In this document: in pieces, positions 4,679 through 7,227 of the stretch
Layout of the letters: each line of letters starts with the position of its first letter
How positions within the stretch are numbered: the first letter of the stretch is position 1
DNA from: Pseudomonadota bacterium
Lineage (GTDB): Bacteria; Pseudomonadota; Alphaproteobacteria; Rhizobiales; Xanthobacteraceae
DNA: 7,227 bases
Assembly: GCA_021779635.1 (NCBI GenBank)
Contig: JAJYAH010000348.1
Span: 1 to 7,227 of the forward strand
Direction: 5' to 3'
The notes under the pieces: generated by a model
What the model was told of the DNA's origin: nothing
Databases searched by the model: none
The model's input: the letters and a program-made list of their open reading frames with translations, nothing else
Position numbers and translations under genes: made by a program

Positions 4679-5913
4679 GTGGTCATTTGAAGGGAACATT
4701 CCGTTCGCTGCAAGGCTACAACTACCGGGTCTGGGCGGCGGGAGCGCTGGTGTCCAATGTGGGATCGTGGATGCAGCGCACCGCGCAGGACTGGATCGTC
4801 CTCACCGAACTGACGCACCGAAACGCGACCGCGCTGGGAATCGTGATGGGGCTGCAGTTCGGCCCGCAAATCCTGCTGCTGCCACTGACCGGCTTCGTCG
4901 CGGATCATCTCGACCGGCGCAAGGTGCTGTTCTGCACCCAGGCCGCCATGGGGCTATTGGCGCTCGGGCTCGGGCTGCTCGTCGTCACCGGCCTCGTCCA
5001 GCTTTGGCACGTCTACATTTTCGCATTTTTGCTGGGATGTGCGGCGGCCTTCGATTCGCCGGCGCGGCAGACCTTCGTCGCCGAACTGGTCGAGGAGCGC
5101 TTTCTCCCGAACGCCGTGGCGCTCAACTCGACGTCGTTCAATGCGGCGCGGATGATCGGCCCGGCCATTGCCGGCGGCCTGATCGCCGGCGTCGGTTCGG
5201 GATGGGTGTTCCTGATCAACGCCGTCTCCTTTGTCGCCGTGCTCTGTTCTCTGGCGCTGCTGCGGACCGATGAACTCAAGCCGAGCCACCGCGCGGTTTC
5301 CGCCCGCGGCAGTTTCGTTGAAGGCTTCCGCTATGTCCTGCGACGGCCGGATCTCAAGGTCATCCTGTTCATGCTGTTCCTGGTCGGCACGTTCGGATTG
5401 AACTTCCCGATCTTCATCTCGACCATGTCCGTCTCGGTCTTTCATGCCGGCGCGGGCCAGTACGGCTTGCTGTCGTCGATGATGGCGGCTGGATCCGTTG
5501 CCGGTGCATTGATGGCGGCGGCGCGAGCGAAGCCGGGTATTCCGGTTCTGCTCGCCGGCGCCGCCACCTTCGGCGTCGGCTGCGCGGTGGCGGCGATGAT
5601 GCCCAACTACCTCGCCTTCGGCATCGTGCTCTTTGTCATCGGCCTCGCCGCGCAGACCTTCACCACATCGACCAACAGCCTGGTGCAGACCTCGACCGAG
5701 CCCGGCATGCGCGGGCGCGTGATCGCGATCCTGCTCGCGATCGCGCTGGGAGGAACGCCGGTCGGCGCTCCGATCGTGGGCTGGATTGCCGACACCTTTG
5801 GTCCCCGCTGGGCGCTCGGCGCCGGCGCCGCAGCGGGCCTCCTCGCTGCGACGGTCGCGATTGTCTATCTCGCCAGGCGCCATCGTCCTGGTGCGGAGGC
5901 CCGACCGGATTGA
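4675..5913 (+). CDS. MFS exporter, EntS-like (MFS_3) family
   Basis: A 412-residue, 12-helix major facilitator transporter of the inner membrane, probably a proton-driven efflux pump. Signature motif A is visible between helices 2 and 3 as G73-F-V-A-D77-H-L-D-R-R-K. A degenerate repeat, G-W-I-A-D373-x-F-G, lies between helices 10-11 of the second half, as expected from the duplicated fold. D127-S-P-A-R-Q-T-F-V-A-E and N-A-V-A-L-N-S (146-152), then A-R-M-I-G-P-A (158-164), are hallmarks of the EntS/MFS_3 group. G-M-R-G-R-V at 344-349 also fits that group. Siderophore and drug exporters both occur there. The central cytoplasmic loop is at about 198-226. The start is a GTG overlapping the previous stop by 4 nt (GTGA), which suggests coupling. 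An in-frame TTG at 4687, with AAGGG 11 nt upstream, is an alternative. It is the last gene of the marR operon; the cargo is probably the MarR ligand or the hydrolase's substrate or product (inference). Confidence 0.93.
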   Translation: MSGHLKGTFRSLQGYNYRVWAAGALVSNVGSWMQRTAQDWIVLTELTHRNATALGIVMGLQFGPQILLLPLTGFVADHLDRRKVLFCTQAAMGLLALGLGLLVVTGLVQLWHVYIFAFLLGCAAAFDSPARQTFVAELVEERFLPNAVALNSTSFNAARMIGPAIAGGLIAGVGSGWVFLINAVSFVAVLCSLALLRTDELKPSHRAVSARGSFVEGFRYVLRRPDLKVILFMLFLVGTFGLNFPIFISTMSVSVFHAGAGQYGLLSSMMAAGSVAGALMAAARAKPGIPVLLAGAATFGVGCAVAAMMPNYLAFGIVLFVIGLAAQTFTTSTNSLVQTSTEPGMRGRVIAILLAIALGGTPVGAPIVGWIADTFGPRWALGAGAAAGLLAATVAIVYLARRHRPGAEARPD

Positions 5914-5920
5914 TCCCGCG

Positions 5921-5944
5921 CGTTCAGACCTAATCGTTCAGACC
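5921..5944. repeat. 10-bp direct repeat in the convergent gap
   Basis: CGTTCAGACC occurs at 5921-5930 and again at 5935-5944, separated by TAAT (14-nt period). It sits in the 53-nt gap between the convergent stops of the MFS gene and the TPR gene. No convincing bidirectional terminator hairpin is visible there. It may be a small slippage duplication. Confidence 0.6.
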
Positions 5945-5966
5945 GTGATGCCGCCTGATACCCCGA

Positions 5967-7121
5967 TCACTCCGGCAGGCCGGCCATTCGCAGACCCTCT
6001 TCCATTCTGGCAATGTCCAACGGGCGGAGGGGAATTGCGTACTTGATGGTGGCAATTCGCAGCGCGGGTTCGAGCTGCCGGAGACGCACGATCGCCTTCT
6101 CCGCTTGCTCCTGTCGACCCAGCAATGCATTGCTCGCCGCTGCAACCCGCCACGCTGACGGATAATTGGGATTTTCGCCGATTGATTTCGCTGACCACGC
6201 CGCTGCCTCATCATAGCGCCCGGTGTAGAAATGTCCGGATGCGGTCCCTTGCTGCATCAGGAATAAAAACGGATCAAACGGGCTAAGACGTATGGCGCGG
6301 GCGAAATGTTCTACGGCCACGTTCCACTCGCCTGACGTGAGCCTAATCAACCCGCTAGAGAGCCACGCATCCATCAGATTCGGATTAAGCCGAAGCGCGC
6401 GTTCGACAAGTCCAACCCCTGCGTCAACCTCGCCGACTACAAAGGCAAGCGCCGCACCGCTCCAGCACAATACCTGCGCGTCGTCCTGACCCAGTCGGAT
6501 CGCGTGCTCGGCTAACCGCTTGGTTTCAGCAATCTCACGCGCGGTATCCGCTACCCACCCGTTCACCTGGCGCCAGGCATAGCAACTCGCCGCCAGCGCG
6601 TGGGCCAATGCAAATTTAGGATCAAGCTCGATCGCTCTGTAGAAGTGCTGCAGCGCCTCGCTGGTGGCATCATGGGTCCACCGGTATACGCTGGCAATTC
6701 CTCGCATGTAATGATCATACGCATCGAGACTGTCGGTCGGTTTGAGTACAGCGCGCCCAATTTCGGCCTGCTCCAATGTCGGCGTGATAGCGCCTACGAC
6801 GCTTGTCGTCACTTGGTCCTGCAGCTCGAAGATATCTTCAGTTGCACCCTCGAACCGGTCCGCCCAGAGATGCGCTCCCGTTGAAGCATCAATCAGCTGG
6901 GCGGCAATGCGCACCCTGTTTGCCGCTTTGCGTACGCTGCCTTCAAGCACATAGCGTACGCCCAGCTCCCTGCCGACCCGCTTCACGTCCGAGGCTTTTC
7001 CTTTGTAGGTGAAGCTCGAATTACGAGCGATTACGAAGAGGGTCTTGAAACGAGAAAGCGCCGTCGTAATCTCTTCCACCACTCCGTCCGCAAAATATTC
7101 CTGCTCTGTATCTCCGCTCAT
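5967..7121 (-). CDS. TolB-like/TPR protein, C-terminal part of a cyclase-type regulator; 5' end probably disrupted
   Basis: Read from the ATG at 7121 this gives 384 residues. The first part (about 1-115) is the TolB-like domain found in many alphaproteobacterial proteins: M-S-G-D-x-E-Q-E-Y-F-A-D-G, then I-A-R-N-S-S-F at 31-37, L-G-V-R-Y-V-L-E-G-S-V-R-K at 53-65, and T-G-A-H-L-W-A-D-R-F at 81-90. Tetratricopeptide repeats follow (about 152-185, 197-245, 249-282, 292-320, 324-352), a protein-protein interaction scaffold. Such C-terminal halves are commonly fused to a class III adenylate/guanylate cyclase or a DNA-binding domain. ATG 7121 has no Shine-Dalgarno, and the domain's usual first strand (P-S-I-A-V-L-P-F type) is missing. 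The frame stays open to the window edge (TTG at 7193 and beyond), but that extension is Arg/Cys/His/Pro-rich and unlike the family. The true gene may therefore begin outside the window and be frameshifted near 7120-7160. Function: signalling or scaffold role; partner unknown. Confidence 0.78.
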   Translation of the reverse strand: MSGDTEQEYFADGVVEEITTALSRFKTLFVIARNSSFTYKGKASDVKRVGRELGVRYVLEGSVRKAANRVRIAAQLIDASTGAHLWADRFEGATEDIFELQDQVTTSVVGAITPTLEQAEIGRAVLKPTDSLDAYDHYMRGIASVYRWTHDATSEALQHFYRAIELDPKFALAHALAASCYAWRQVNGWVADTAREIAETKRLAEHAIRLGQDDAQVLCWSGAALAFVVGEVDAGVGLVERALRLNPNLMDAWLSSGLIRLTSGEWNVAVEHFARAIRLSPFDPFLFLMQQGTASGHFYTGRYDEAAAWSAKSIGENPNYPSAWRVAAASNALLGRQEQAEKAIVRLRQLEPALRIATIKYAIPLRPLDIARMEEGLRMAGLPE

Positions 7122-7227
7122 GTTGAGGGTTTCGGATGCCGGCCGATGGCAGCGATGCGGCTTGCACCGTGGCCGGCGTCCGGAAGCCTTCAATGAAGGA
7201 ACCCGCGGGAAATGGCAGGCGGTGGGG

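Noticed and set aside
4954..5883. A 309-codon minus-strand frame opposite the MFS gene
   Set aside because: Highly charged low-complexity composition (R, D, E, G, Q) is the expected antisense image of a hydrophobic transporter gene.
4675..5913. Naming the exporter entS and the hydrolase entB as part of enterobactin biosynthesis
   Set aside because: Family resemblance only. No isochorismate synthase, 2,3-dihydrodihydroxybenzoate dehydrogenase or NRPS genes are present, and the hydrolase lacks an aryl-carrier domain.
5914..5966. Bidirectional terminator between the convergent MFS and TPR genes
   Set aside because: Only weak 5-bp pairings with long loops were found (for example GTGAT/ATCAC) and no T tract.

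Overview
The window is GC-rich, protein-dense DNA. Its codon usage, its gene families (DxDxHP amidohydrolases, a long-loop Rieske protein, a TolB-like/TPR regulator) and its short intergenic gaps suggest an alphaproteobacterium of the Bradyrhizobium/Rhodopseudomonas/Afipia type. That placement is inferred from protein style, not from a marker gene. I see no rRNA, tRNA, CRISPR array, transposase or other mobile element.

Left block (1-2592, minus strand): an apparent three-gene operon transcribed right to left. Two divergent paralogues of the ACMSD-like metal-dependent amidohydrolase family (2592-1531 and 1504-392) are followed by a Rieske [2Fe-2S] protein (358 to beyond the left edge). Gaps are 26 and 33 nt, and both amidohydrolases have a clear Shine-Dalgarno sequence 5 nt before the start. 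The content suggests oxidation plus decarboxylation or hydrolysis of an aromatic or cyclic carboxylate; the substrate cannot be read from the sequence.

Middle (2593-3252): a small three-helix membrane protein of unknown function on the minus strand (3059-2775), with a hairpin just after its stop. A 193-nt divergent regulatory region separates it from the plus-strand genes.

Right-centre block (3253-5913, plus strand): a MarR-family regulator, an isochorismatase-fold hydrolase whose nucleophile-cysteine position is glycine, a 109-residue membrane protein of unknown function, and an EntS-like (MFS_3) major facilitator exporter. Spacing is 59 nt, then 2 nt, then a 4-nt overlap, so this looks like one operon. 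An AT-rich segment before marR holds a perfect 9-bp inverted repeat around a plausible promoter, which fits autorepression by the MarR protein. The likely theme is ligand-relieved expression of a small-molecule-modifying enzyme and an efflux pump.

Right edge (5967-7227, minus strand): the TolB-like and TPR portion of a protein type usually fused to a class III nucleotide cyclase or another N-terminal module. Homology-like sequence stops abruptly near 7121-7124, and upstream of it the frame reads as low-quality arginine-rich sequence. The 5' part is therefore probably frameshifted, rearranged or mis-sequenced. It is convergent with the MFS gene across a 53-nt gap that carries a 10-bp direct repeat.

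Nothing here is clearly a new class of system. The most interesting points are the Cys-to-Gly isochorismatase-like enzyme in a MarR/MFS operon, the paired amidohydrolases with the long-loop Rieske protein, and the disrupted TPR gene.
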